Shown: positions 1-8,241 of the stretch, piece after piece
Layout: each line of letters opens with the position of its first letter
How positions within the stretch are numbered: the stretch's first letter is position 1
Source: Candidatus Zhuqueibacterota bacterium
GTDB taxonomy: Bacteria; KSB1; UBA2214
Reading direction: 5' to 3'
NCBI GenBank assembly: GCA_022706175.1
Contig: JAKJDB010000066.1
Location: 1 to 9,407, forward strand
Length of the DNA: 9,407 nucleotides
Notes under the pieces: model-generated
Database searches by the model: none
The model's input: only the letters and a program-made list of their open reading frames with translations
What the model was told of the DNA's origin: nothing
Position numbers and translations under genes: made by a program

Positions 1-740
1 TGCAGATGGCTGAACCCCACCAGCGCCACACTGATGCGCGGATCGTTGATGAGAAAACGCAGTCCGCCCTGCACCACGGTCTCATTCTCCCGAGTGCGAA
101 GAAAGTCGAAGCGGTCGGGATGTTGCGGGATCAGGCCGCCGCCCAGGGGGTTCATCACCACCACGCCGGCGCCGAGGCGCGCCGCCGTTTCCACCGCCTT
201 TTCCCGGTAGGAAAAGTTCATCGCCGAATAGCCCAGCAACACACCCGCAAAGGGAAAGTCCTGCAACACGGTCTCTACCTCCTCGCCCTTCATATGCGAT
301 GAGATGCAGATATGACGGATCAACCCCTCCTGGTGCAGGCGTTCAAACTCTTGCAGAGCGCCCTTGGTTTTACGGCCGTAATAATCCTGCAGCGACATGA
401 CGCACCAGACGTGATAGAAATCGATGTACTCCAGGTTCATCCGGCGAAGGGACTGTTCCAGGTCTTTGCGAATGGCCGACGGTTCAGCGCGCAGGCTTTT
501 CGTCGCCACATAAAACGGCCGCTCTTTACGGGTTTTGTTCATCTCTTTAAAAGCGACGCCGAACAGTTCCTCCGATTTGCCATAGTTGGGTGCGGTATCG
601 AAATAGGTGATGCCCGCCTCATAGGCGGAGCGCACCAGGCCGGCGCAGGCCTCCACGTTTCTTTGATCGGCGAAGCGCATGCCGCCGAACCCGATGACAG
701 ACACCCGTTCCGTCCCTTTGCCATAGTTGCGATAGATCAT
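1..740 (-). CDS. Aldo/keto reductase, C-terminus cut off by window edge
   Basis: This is the N-terminal 246 residues of an NAD(P)H-dependent aldo/keto reductase, a (beta/alpha)8 barrel that reduces or oxidises carbonyls or sugars in the cytoplasm. The frame is open from the ATG at 740 to the window edge. A strong GGAGGAG lies at 751-757, ten bases before the ATG. The classical catalytic tetrad is visible: D48 and Y53 in DTAPNYGKSEELFG, K81 in YVATKS and H110 in DFYHVW. The N-terminal strand reads VSVIGFGGMRF. The layout resembles the COG1453-type predicted oxidoreductases, which often end in a 4Fe-4S ferredoxin-like domain. That part would lie outside the window, so its presence is unknown. 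The gene diverges from the aldolase-like gene at 870, so the two may share regulation. Family assignment is secure; the substrate is unknown. Confidence 0.93.
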   Translation of the reverse strand, partial: MIYRNYGKGTERVSVIGFGGMRFADQRNVEACAGLVRSAYEAGITYFDTAPNYGKSEELFGVAFKEMNKTRKERPFYVATKSLRAEPSAIRKDLEQSLRRMNLEYIDFYHVWCVMSLQDYYGRKTKGALQEFERLHQEGLIRHICISSHMKGEEVETVLQDFPFAGVLLGYSAMNFSYREKAVETAARLGAGVVVMNPLGGGLIPQHPDRFDFLRTRENETVVQGGLRFLINDPRISVALVGFSHL

Positions 741-869
741 ACGTCTTCAACTCCTCCGCCCGGCGCAGTGCAAACCGCCGGACGATAAAATTCATTTTGA
801 AAAACACAAAAAAACGTTAAATTGGTAATGTTTACTTAACTGCAAGCTCACTGTTTGGGTGTCCCTATC
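741..869. promoter_or_regulatory. AT-rich divergent promoter region
   Basis: This 129-base gap separates the divergent starts of the aldo/keto reductase (minus) and the aldolase-like gene (plus), so promoters for both should lie here. Roughly 783-840 is strikingly AT-rich against GC-rich flanks. It holds a TTGAAA at 797-802 and TTAAAT/TAATGT boxes at 817-831, but no pair has good sigma-70 spacing, so I do not assign exact boxes. A small dyad GTAA-TGT-TTAC lies at 825-835, and GTTAA (816-820) faces TTAAC (836-840). Either could be a regulator site. The role as promoter region is inferred from gene orientation and composition. Confidence 0.45.
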
Positions 870-2009
870 ATGCAAAAAACGCTGGACCAGAAAATCGCCC
901 GTATACTGGCTGATTCACAGTGCAAGGATTTTATGCTGGCTGATGCCAAGGATGCCGATATGGCGTTCGGCATCGCTGCCCCGGGCAAAAGCCCCGAGCA
1001 CCATAGCCAGGAGGGAAAATACCGCACGCTGGCCGAATATCGCGAACAGATCCGTCAGGTCATCCACCAGGCCAAGGTGGACATCGTTCTGATGTCCGCT
1101 TCCACCAACGAACTGCTGACGATCGAAGAGCGTCTGTTCGACAACAGCCCGATCACTCCGGCGGCGCGGGCCAATGACGCCACCGATGTGCATGTGATCA
1201 CCGGCGGCCATTATATCGATCAACCGGCGCGGCCGTTTCGATCCGCCACCATCGACCACATCCAGTGCGGAAAATACACCTGTCAACCGGAGGAGCGGAA
1301 ACTCGGCGCGAACCTGGGGCTGTATTCAGTGACCTTCACCAACGATCTGCAGCTGGATCTGCACACGTTGGAGATGTTCAAGTCCTTCCGCCTCGAAGCG
1401 GAGCAAAAAGGATTCCGTTATTTCCTCGAAGTGTTCAATCCCAACATCGGCCAGGCGGTGCCGCCGGAAAAGCTGGGGCAGTTCATCAACGACCACATTG
1501 TCCGCGATTTGGCCGGAGTCACCAAGGCCGGCCGGCCGCTTTTTCTCAAGGTGGTTTACCAGGGGCCCAAGTTCATGGAGCAGCTGGCGAGCTATGACCC
1601 GACCCTGATCCCCGGCATCCTCGGCGGCGCTTCGGGCACCACGCTGGACGCTTTTCAACTGCTGGCGGACGCCAAAAAGTACGGCGCCCGCATCGCGCTG
1701 TACGGTCGCAAGATCAACAACAGCGAACACCAGCTCGCCTTTATCTCTTTTTTACGCCTGGTGGCTGACGGCGACCTGGCGCCGACCGAGGCGGTGGAAG
1801 CGTATCACGGGGTGCTGCAAAAGCTGGGCATCAAGCCCTACCGCAGCCTGCAGGAGGACCTGCAGATCACCAATCCCGCCGTGGCCTATGGCGGTTCGTC
1901 GCATCAGGTGACAGTGCCGGCCGCGGTGACGGCAAAGACCGAGCCGGATTTCAGCAAAATGACGGCCAAAGAAAAACTGGACTATCAGCGCAGACGGTTG
2001 CGCGCCTGA
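870..2009 (+). CDS. TIM-barrel protein resembling class I (LacD/DhnA-like) aldolases
   Basis: The protein has 379 residues from the ATG at 870. A TTG at 855 would add five residues, but the ATG is preferred; the only upstream purine stretch is a weak GGGTG, so the start is moderately sure. It reads as an alternating strand/helix barrel. The segment LFLKVVY (K227) is followed by a strand ending in GGASGTT (252-258), a helix, then ARIALYGRKIN (about 273-283). In LacD-type tagatose-bisphosphate aldolases the same order occurs: a Schiff-base lysine strand, a small-residue phosphate-binding loop and a strand ending in GR. K227 is therefore a candidate catalytic lysine. The first strand carries FMLADAKDADMAFG. 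The C-terminal 35-40 residues are a polar, lysine/arginine-rich tail outside the barrel. No signal peptide or membrane segment is seen, so it is cytoplasmic. The fold call is fairly firm; the reaction is inferred and no named family is claimed. Confidence 0.75.
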   Translation: MQKTLDQKIARILADSQCKDFMLADAKDADMAFGIAAPGKSPEHHSQEGKYRTLAEYREQIRQVIHQAKVDIVLMSASTNELLTIEERLFDNSPITPAARANDATDVHVITGGHYIDQPARPFRSATIDHIQCGKYTCQPEERKLGANLGLYSVTFTNDLQLDLHTLEMFKSFRLEAEQKGFRYFLEVFNPNIGQAVPPEKLGQFINDHIVRDLAGVTKAGRPLFLKVVYQGPKFMEQLASYDPTLIPGILGGASGTTLDAFQLLADAKKYGARIALYGRKINNSEHQLAFISFLRLVADGDLAPTEAVEAYHGVLQKLGIKPYRSLQEDLQITNPAVAYGGSSHQVTVPAAVTAKTEPDFSKMTAKEKLDYQRRRLRA

Positions 2010-2012
2010 ACA

Positions 2013-2029
2013 GGGGCTGAACCGGCCCC
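2013..2029. terminator. Possible short bidirectional hairpin between convergent genes
   Basis: GGGGC (2013-2017) and GCCCC (2025-2029) can form a five-pair GC stem with a seven-base loop. It sits in the 27-base gap between the stops of the aldolase-like gene and the mannosidase, where a shared terminator would be expected. Neither strand has a following T-run and the stem is short, so this is weak. Confidence 0.2.
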
Positions 2030-2036
2030 GCTCCAC

Positions 2037-5000
2037 TCACTTCCTTTTCAATAAAAATGTTTTAATCTCATAGGGCGAGTAACTGAAACGCAACAGGCCG
2101 GATTTAAACGACGCCGGTTTGGCGTCCCGCTCCATGAGGTTGCATTCCTGCACCGCGGCCACTGGAAAATGAAACTGCACCGCCGCGTCGCCTGCCATGC
2201 CCTGGCTTTCATATACGCGCAGAATCACCTCCTCCGAATCCTCCGCCTGTTTACAGGTCTCCACGCAGAGAGAATCGCCCTTGGCGATTTCAATAAATCC
2301 GTACCGTCCGGGCAAAGCAAGTCCTTTGGCAGTCGGTTTAGCCGCTTTGGGTGCATGGGCGGTGAGGGGCGCGTTCAATTCGCCGCCGCGACGCACCACA
2401 TGGCTCCGCTGCCATCCACCCGAGTGCGGATAAAGGCTGTAAGTCAGATGATGAACGCCGTCATCCGTCGGTGCGCCAAATTGCACATGCCAGCTGGGTT
2501 CTATCGGATCCGGGCAGTAGCCGGAACGTAGCAGAGTTAAGCGCAGCAGGCCATTGTGCGCATCGTAGCCATACTTGCAATCGTTCAACAACGCCAAACC
2601 GTATTGGTGATCGGAGACATCGGCCCACCGTTGCGCCGGAACCTCAAACTTGGCCTTTTCCCAGGGTGTGTCTGAGCTGAGGGTCCGTTCCAGGACGCCG
2701 AATTGAATCTCATAATGGGCTCTGGCGTTGGGCGATGGGATGGGAAAGCCCACTTTGAGGACCGTGCGCCGTTCATGCCAATCCACCTCGGTGCAGAAAT
2801 CGATGCGACGCAGATGCCGGTAGAAATAGATGTCCTGCGAAAGGCGCGAATCTTTGCTCTTGTGCACAGCCCGCAGAATGGTGCAGATCGGCCCGGAGGC
2901 GACCACCTTGACGGATTCCGGCTGAAACAGCGCCAGCGGATGGTCCCAGTAATCGTCGTCCAGATCCCACGCCTCATATTCATTGGGATAATCCAAAAAC
3001 GTCTGAAAAACATTGCCCGGCTGCTGGCGGGTGAACAGCTCGCGTTCCTGTTCCACGTCATAGAGCCGTTCCAGCTGCCCCTGATCGTTCCATTTGATTT
3101 TGTAATAAGGCGTTTCCACGCTCTGAATCGATACACGATCACCCGGTTCAGCGCTTTTCTTGCGCCCTTCGCGCACACGGTAAGCGGCATACCCAAGAGA
3201 GGGGACCTCTTTGGCCAGAATCAGGCAGGTGACGCGATTTTTTTCCACCCGCAGGATCTGCAACGCCACCGGCTCATCCTGATCGTCAACAATATGAAAC
3301 TTGTCATCGCTGCGGTTCAGCGTCAGCTGAACGACATCGGTGCGGGCCCAGGAGAGTGAATTGAACACAAGCACCGTGTTCTCGGCCGCAGGACATCGTC
3401 CGGCTATCACCTGCTGGGCACTTTTACGGGCTGTGCCGGCGGTCTGCAGCACTTCGTCATAGATCGCCTGGCTGTCCTGGTACACCTCTGGGATCGAGCT
3501 GCCGGGAATGATATCATGAAACTGGGTGATCAAGAAATTGCGCCAAGTGTCGGTCAGCTGCGCCTTGGGATAGGTGTACTGAGGGCCGGCGAGCACGCTC
3601 CAGATCTCCGCTTCGCGCAAAGCGATCTCGCACTTGCGGTTCATCCGCTTGGCCGAAGCGTGCGACGTATAGGTGCCGCGGTGTTTTTCAAAGTACAGCT
3701 CATTGGACCAGACCGGCAGAGTGCGCGCTTTTTTGCTCAGAGTCTTGAAAAAGGATTTCACTGAGCCGTGATGCAGAGAGGGCAGTCCGGGCATTTTGCC
3801 CAGCCACGTCATGCTCTCCAGATCCTTGCGTGTGGTGCCGCCGCCGCCATCGCCATAGCCCACGGGCATGATCACGTTCTCCACCTCGCCGCGTTGCCGC
3901 ACCTGATCGTCCATTTCGGCCAACTGCCGGGCCACCATCTGGCAGTTGTAAGCGGAGGAGTGATACAACAGACAGGAGAGCACCCGCGTGCCGTCGACGC
4001 CCTGCCACCAAAACACGTTGTAGGGGAACTGGTTCGTCTCATTCCAGTTCAATTTGGTGGTGAAAAAATATTCGATCTCGGATTTTTTCAGGATCTGCGG
4101 CAGGGCCCCTGAATATCCGAACACGTCGGGAAGCCAGAGCGTGTTCACTTTGACCCCGAAAGCTTTTTCAAAATAACGTTTGCCGTACAGCACCTGGCGC
4201 ACCAGCGATTCGCCGGAGGAGATGTTGCAGTCGGCCTCCACCCACATGCCGCCCACCGGCTCCCACCGCCCCTCATGCACCTTTTTTTTGATCTCTTCGA
4301 ACAGGGTCGGATAGCGTTTCTCGGTATAGTCGTACAGCACCGGTTGGCTTTGGACAAAACGAAAATCCGGGTATTCTTCCAGCAGACGGATCATGGAGGA
4401 GAACGTGCGCCCGCATTTACGCTGCACCTCCTTCAGACGCCAGAGCCAGGCCACGTCGATGTGGCTGTGTCCCACCGGCCATACCGCCAGCGGCCTTTTA
4501 GTTTGAAACTGCGACAAACCCTTTTCGAAATAGATCAACGCTTTTTCCAGAGAAGCGAGAAAGGCCTCGCTGCCCGGCTGGCGCGGATCGATGTGGGCTA
4601 CGGTCCCTGCAATAAATTTTTGCCAGTTTACCAGTTCCGCGCTGTCCGGCGGCAAAAGCTCCATGGCTTCGATGGCGTTTTTCAACGCATGGTAAAGGGA
4701 CCAGCCTGCCGGATGGACGATGCGCAACTCGGCGCTGCGAAAGACGCTCTGCTGATGCATCCGGCCGCTGTAGCTCTCGATGGCCAACATAAGACGCGAG
4801 CCGTCGCCCTGCGCGTGGTTGAGCAAGCACTCCGGGTGGTTCTCATCCAGTCCCTGATAGGGCCGGCCATTTATGTAGAGCAGCGATTCGGTGGATTGCG
4901 CATACAGATAAATCTTTTCGCTGCGCCAGATCTGCGGCAATTTTACATCACAAAAGAACCAGCCGGTCTGATCATATCCGCCCCAGAGGAAAGGCGTTTC

Positions 5001-5144
5001 AATCGTCGGCCATTTTTTTATGTTGAAGCGGGCGACGTCCGCCGGTTCTATTTCACCCGCATAATGATGCCAGGTGGTCAGCGGCATGCGCGCTTTCCAC
5101 AAGGCGGTTTCCAGCTCGATCAACAGTTTCGTAAAACGACGCAT
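2037..5144 (-). CDS. GH38 alpha-mannosidase, cytosolic Man2C1-like
   Basis: This 1035-residue retaining alpha-mannosidase would hydrolyse terminal alpha-linked mannose from oligosaccharides. It has no signal peptide or membrane segment, which fits a cytoplasmic enzyme acting on imported or recycled glycans. An N-terminal beta-rich region (about 1-215) of the kind found in Man2C1-type enzymes precedes the catalytic domain (about 221-485). A helical middle domain contains QFHDIIPGSS (541-550), and the C-terminal beta-sandwich half starts near VLVFNSLSW (591-599). Metal and catalytic residues of GH38 are present: H228 and D230 in GHSHIDVAW, the nucleophile D340 in WLPDVFGYS, and H543. A glycine-rich GYGDGGGG lies at 429-436. 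The ATG at 5144 has AAGGTGAG six bases upstream. It follows cstA by 107 bases on the same strand with no convincing terminator between, so it may be the distal operon gene. The length is normal for the family and it appears intact. Confidence 0.96.
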   Translation of the reverse strand: MRRFTKLLIELETALWKARMPLTTWHHYAGEIEPADVARFNIKKWPTIETPFLWGGYDQTGWFFCDVKLPQIWRSEKIYLYAQSTESLLYINGRPYQGLDENHPECLLNHAQGDGSRLMLAIESYSGRMHQQSVFRSAELRIVHPAGWSLYHALKNAIEAMELLPPDSAELVNWQKFIAGTVAHIDPRQPGSEAFLASLEKALIYFEKGLSQFQTKRPLAVWPVGHSHIDVAWLWRLKEVQRKCGRTFSSMIRLLEEYPDFRFVQSQPVLYDYTEKRYPTLFEEIKKKVHEGRWEPVGGMWVEADCNISSGESLVRQVLYGKRYFEKAFGVKVNTLWLPDVFGYSGALPQILKKSEIEYFFTTKLNWNETNQFPYNVFWWQGVDGTRVLSCLLYHSSAYNCQMVARQLAEMDDQVRQRGEVENVIMPVGYGDGGGGTTRKDLESMTWLGKMPGLPSLHHGSVKSFFKTLSKKARTLPVWSNELYFEKHRGTYTSHASAKRMNRKCEIALREAEIWSVLAGPQYTYPKAQLTDTWRNFLITQFHDIIPGSSIPEVYQDSQAIYDEVLQTAGTARKSAQQVIAGRCPAAENTVLVFNSLSWARTDVVQLTLNRSDDKFHIVDDQDEPVALQILRVEKNRVTCLILAKEVPSLGYAAYRVREGRKKSAEPGDRVSIQSVETPYYKIKWNDQGQLERLYDVEQERELFTRQQPGNVFQTFLDYPNEYEAWDLDDDYWDHPLALFQPESVKVVASGPICTILRAVHKSKDSRLSQDIYFYRHLRRIDFCTEVDWHERRTVLKVGFPIPSPNARAHYEIQFGVLERTLSSDTPWEKAKFEVPAQRWADVSDHQYGLALLNDCKYGYDAHNGLLRLTLLRSGYCPDPIEPSWHVQFGAPTDDGVHHLTYSLYPHSGGWQRSHVVRRGGELNAPLTAHAPKAAKPTAKGLALPGRYGFIEIAKGDSLCVETCKQAEDSEEVILRVYESQGMAGDAAVQFHFPVAAVQECNLMERDAKPASFKSGLLRFSYSPYEIKTFLLKRK

Positions 5145-5251
5145 TCGTCCCTCACCTTTCAGAATTCATGTTTAGTGCAGAGCTCGATCGTAAGATAAAT
5201 GGGTCCCAGTGAACGCAGCATCCGACTCCGGTCACCGCGCCGGCCAGAGAA
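5145..5251 (-). other. Gap between cstA and the mannosidase gene
   Basis: These 107 bases hold the mannosidase ribosome binding site (AAGGTGAG at 5151-5158). I see no stem with a T-run that would end cstA transcription, and no well-spaced sigma-70 promoter. A lone TATCTT on the minus strand has no matching -35 box. Read-through from cstA is the simpler reading, though a weak internal promoter cannot be excluded. Confidence 0.35.
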
Positions 5252-6877
5252 TCACGCCAGCCGCTTCCAGGTTCGAACAGCCTCACCGATGAGAATCACC
5301 GCAAGCAGGAAAAGCACCATGGAGACGACGCCGATGGTGGAAAAGTGGTACTGTCGGATCAGCAGCCCCAGCGCCCACAGGGTCATCCCATTCATGAATA
5401 TCATCGGCGCCAAAGCGAAGAAAACCGGTTTGCCGATTTTCTTTAACCACACCACCACCACCAGCAGAGCCAGGCCGGCCAAGAGTTGATTGGTGGCGCC
5501 GAACACCGGCCAGATCACCTTCCACGCGGGCACCGGATTGCCGTTGGCATCATGCAGAGTGATGAGCACAAAAAACGCGGGTAGAACCAGCGTAGCCAGG
5601 GTCGATAGATACCTGGCATTCTTCCCCGAGAGACCAAAGAACTCTTCGAAAATATACCGGCCCAGACGCGTGGCCGTGTCCAGCGTGGTCAGAATAAAAG
5701 TCGACAACGCCAACAGGCCGAAGGAGAATCCCAACTTTTCCGGCACGCCCAACACCGCCAAAAATTTGCCCATGCCGCTGCCATAGATCATCAGCGGCGT
5801 CTTGCCGGTCTGCGGATCCCCCTTGGCCAGCATGGCCACAGTGGCCATGGCAATCACCGCCACCAAAGCCTCGATCAACATGCCGCCGTACCCCACCATT
5901 CTGGCATCTTTTTCTTTGTCCAACTGCTTGGAGGAAGTGCCGGAGGCGACGATGGAGTGAAATCCGGAACAGGCGCCGCAGGCGACGGTGATGAACAGAA
6001 TGGGAAACAATGAGCCCAGCGCCGGATCGTCCCAGCCGGTGAAAGCGGGATAAGCAAGTGTGAATCCGCCGAGCAGCATGCCGATAAAACCGCCGAGCAC
6101 CGAGCCGTACAACAGAAACGAAGAGAGATAATCCCTCGGCTGCAACAAAAGCCACACCGGCAAGGTGGAGGCGATAAAGACGTAGGCGATCAGGATCAGA
6201 TCCCAGGTCTTGGACGGATCATCACCGATGAGAACAGGCATGTTCTCAGCGGACAGCGGGATCAGATGACCCACCCAGGTGCACAGATACACCAGGGGGA
6301 CAAACAGCAAAGAGGACCACAAAATGGGTATTTTCAGACGGTAGATGAACAGGCCAAAGCCCACCGCCAGAGCAATAAACAACAGAGAGGAAGTGGCGAC
6401 GCCGCCATCCTCCACAAAGGTCGTGGAGGTGAGATCCGTGAAAACCGTGAGCACATAGACCAAGGTCAACCAGATGAAGGCGAGCATCAACTTGTACGCC
6501 AACGGCGTCATGTATTCTTTGGCGACTTCGGCGATGGAGCGGGCTTTATGCCGGATGGATCCGATCAACGACGAATAGTCATGCACGCCGCCTATAAAAA
6601 CAGCGCCGAGCAGCACCCACAGCAGCGTCGGCAGCCAGCCGAAGGCCACAGCCGCGATAATGGGGCCGACGATAGGGCCGGCGCCGGCGATGCTGGAAAA
6701 ATGGTGCCCGAGCAGTACAAAACGGTTGGCAGGAACCCGATCCACTCCATCGTAATCGCTGTGGCTGGGAGTAGGCCGATCATTGCGGACATCGAACCGT
6801 TTTTCCAAAAAACGGCCGTAAAGAACAAAGGCGAGCGCCAGGAAGAGCGCTGAAACCAACAGCATATACACTAACAT
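5252..6877 (-). CDS. cstA: Carbon starvation protein A (CstA) family transporter, short form
   Basis: This polytopic inner-membrane carrier has 541 residues. CstA family members import peptides or pyruvate, mainly under nutrient limitation. The protein is a succession of hydrophobic segments beginning at residue 2. Family signatures are clear: GHHFSSIAGAGPIVGPIIAA (57-76), GAVFIGGVHDYSSL (91-104), a SIRHK and SIAEVA stretch (108-119), CGACSGFHSIVASGTSSKQ (300-318), TTLDTATRLGRYIFEEFFG (397-415) and WPVFGATNQLLAG (456-468). It is shorter than the roughly 700-residue E. coli CstA, as in other short bacterial members, and the conserved core is complete. The start at 6877 is fixed by AAGGAG seven bases upstream. 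An upstream in-frame TTG at 6907 would add ten polar residues and is rejected. It begins 50 bases after the saccharopine dehydrogenase, so co-transcription is likely. The substrate here is not known; lysine-derived or peptide substrates are an inference from the neighbours. Confidence 0.95.
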   Translation of the reverse strand: MLVYMLLVSALFLALAFVLYGRFLEKRFDVRNDRPTPSHSDYDGVDRVPANRFVLLGHHFSSIAGAGPIVGPIIAAVAFGWLPTLLWVLLGAVFIGGVHDYSSLIGSIRHKARSIAEVAKEYMTPLAYKLMLAFIWLTLVYVLTVFTDLTSTTFVEDGGVATSSLLFIALAVGFGLFIYRLKIPILWSSLLFVPLVYLCTWVGHLIPLSAENMPVLIGDDPSKTWDLILIAYVFIASTLPVWLLLQPRDYLSSFLLYGSVLGGFIGMLLGGFTLAYPAFTGWDDPALGSLFPILFITVACGACSGFHSIVASGTSSKQLDKEKDARMVGYGGMLIEALVAVIAMATVAMLAKGDPQTGKTPLMIYGSGMGKFLAVLGVPEKLGFSFGLLALSTFILTTLDTATRLGRYIFEEFFGLSGKNARYLSTLATLVLPAFFVLITLHDANGNPVPAWKVIWPVFGATNQLLAGLALLVVVVWLKKIGKPVFFALAPMIFMNGMTLWALGLLIRQYHFSTIGVVSMVLFLLAVILIGEAVRTWKRLA

Positions 6878-6884
6878 ATTCCAT

Positions 6885-6890
6885 CTCCTT
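6885..6890 (-). promoter_or_regulatory. Ribosome binding site fixing the cstA start
   Basis: AAGGAG on the minus strand lies seven bases before the ATG at 6877. It is the best Shine-Dalgarno site in the window. It decides against the longer frame that opens at the TTG at 6907, because the site would fall inside that frame. Confidence 0.85.
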
Positions 6891-6927
6891 TTATTCCAAT
6901 CGCACAAGAGCCGGCCAGCCTGAATCC

Positions 6928-8232
6928 TTATTCACTCTCATTCGTTTCCACAATGCAAATGCCCATGCGGTGCAATTCGCTGAGAATCGGAAGATATAAT
7001 TCCGGCTCGACCGGAATACGCACGCCGGTCAGACGAATGCGTTGCAGCCAGATCCATTTGGCCGCCACCGCGGCGGGCAGGCCTACGGTGCGCGACATGC
7101 TGGAATCGCCGAACGGGACGCCGTAATCGATCAGACGGGCAGAGGTGCGTCGGGGGGGCTGACCGCCGAACTGTACTTGAAAATCGTGCTGCAGGACCAC
7201 CATATCCCGCTCGCCGGGCTGGTAAGCCATTCTGCGCTGCATCGCCGACGTCAGCCCATCCAACAGGGAATGAGCGCCGACCGGAGTAGCGCTGAACAGC
7301 CCCAGCCATTCCAGGCTTAAAAAAATGCGCTCTTTGGGCGATAGGTGCAGCGCGCTGGCTATTCGGGACGCAGGCGCGTCATCCGCCAGCCCGTATTTCT
7401 CAATCCACACTCGACGCCAAGATTTCTCAGCCAGATCCTGACGGAAGGAGTCATCGAGCAGCCCGGCAGCTGCGAAAACAGCCATCATCTCACACCAGCC
7501 GGGATAGCGGAGCGTAGCGCGAAAGACCGTATGCGCCTGCTCCAAGCCGTACAGCCGCTGATAAGGCAATGCATCGCGGTTGGGATAGACCTCCAGATCG
7601 CCGACGCCGGCCACGTTTTTCAACCACGGATTTTTGAAAAGCGCTTGTGAGGGGATCTCTACCACTCGGCCCTGGTGCAGATACCGCGCCGGATTGCGGC
7701 CGGCCAGGAGCACGCCGCGCGGACTCCAGGAAAATTTATAGCGAAACGGATTATCCGCCGCTTCCGGCGCCGGCAAACCGCCGCAAAAGCTTTCGAAACC
7801 AAGGACGCGGCCGCCCTGTTCCTGCACCGCGCGGATGGTCTTCATCGCCGACATGTGATCGATGCCCGGATCGAGGCCGACTTCGTTGAGCAGCAGAATC
7901 CCCCTGGCTACAGCCTGGTCATGCAGCGCCTGCATGGCCGGACTGACATAGGAGGTGGTCACCAGCGAAACGCCTTTTTCGACACAAATGCGGCCTACGG
8001 TTGGATGGTGCAGATAGGGCAACAGACTGACCACCACTCCACTCCTCTCCACCCATTGCCGCAGCAACGGTTGGTCCGCCTCCACGTCGAGTTCGACGGC
8101 CTGGGCGCGCGGATGATCGGCGATTAACTCCAAAGCCCGCTGACGGTCGTTGCCGGCCACCACCAGCTCTGCGTTGGTCTGCTCGAGCAGATACTGCACC
8201 AGAGGCCGGGCCACCAGGCCGGAGCCAAGCAC
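6928..8232 (-). CDS. Saccharopine dehydrogenase (glutamate-forming), Lys9/AASS C-terminal type
   Basis: This enzyme oxidatively cleaves saccharopine to L-glutamate and 2-aminoadipate 6-semialdehyde, the second step of saccharopine lysine breakdown. The listed GTG gives 434 residues. The sequence follows yeast Lys9 and the C-terminal half of animal AASS: LGSGLVARP (Rossmann loop, 2-10), VVVSLLPYLHHP (66-77), TTSYVSPAM (92-100), NEVGLDPGIDHM (116-127), SFCGGLPAPE (148-157), NPFRYKFSWSPRGVLL (161-176), YPNRD (216-220), ERDMVVLQH (341-349) and SSMSRTVGLPAAVAAK (377-392). The start is a problem. The GTG cuts off the first Rossmann strand, whose residues NVILV are encoded just upstream in frame. 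Extending to an ATT at 8259 gives 443 residues, close to Lys9 (446), but that codon is a rare start and overlaps the reductase stop by one base. No ATG, GTG or TTG lies in this frame between 8232 and the stop at 8302-8304. Function is very secure; the true 5' end is not. Confidence 0.93.
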   Translation of the reverse strand: MLGSGLVARPLVQYLLEQTNAELVVAGNDRQRALELIADHPRAQAVELDVEADQPLLRQWVERSGVVVSLLPYLHHPTVGRICVEKGVSLVTTSYVSPAMQALHDQAVARGILLLNEVGLDPGIDHMSAMKTIRAVQEQGGRVLGFESFCGGLPAPEAADNPFRYKFSWSPRGVLLAGRNPARYLHQGRVVEIPSQALFKNPWLKNVAGVGDLEVYPNRDALPYQRLYGLEQAHTVFRATLRYPGWCEMMAVFAAAGLLDDSFRQDLAEKSWRRVWIEKYGLADDAPASRIASALHLSPKERIFLSLEWLGLFSATPVGAHSLLDGLTSAMQRRMAYQPGERDMVVLQHDFQVQFGGQPPRRTSARLIDYGVPFGDSSMSRTVGLPAAVAAKWIWLQRIRLTGVRIPVEPELYLPILSELHRMGICIVETNESE

Positions 8233-8241
8233 CAGAATGAC

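Noticed and set aside
312..788. Plus-strand frames opposite the aldo/keto reductase
   Set aside because: The minus-strand frame carries the full catalytic tetrad and runs unbroken to the edge; the plus frames are shadows.
855..869. TTG start for the aldolase-like gene
   Set aside because: The ATG at 870 is only five codons later and a more usual start; the extra residues show no conserved feature.
2703..3359. Plus-strand frame of 218 codons opposite the mannosidase C-terminal half
   Set aside because: Antisense to a conserved coding region and without ribosome binding site or family resemblance.
4275..5198. Long plus-strand open frame (307 codons) opposite the mannosidase 5' half
   Set aside because: It lies wholly antisense to a well-supported GH38 gene and its translation has no recognisable domain. 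Such antisense frames are common in GC-rich genes.
6266..6853. Plus-strand frame of 195 codons opposite cstA
   Set aside because: Antisense to transmembrane segments; its polar, Q/H/R-rich composition is what complements of hydrophobic codons give.
6878..6907. Extended cstA start at a TTG, adding ten residues
   Set aside because: The added residues are polar and basic and overlie the strong AAGGAG site that serves the ATG at 6877.
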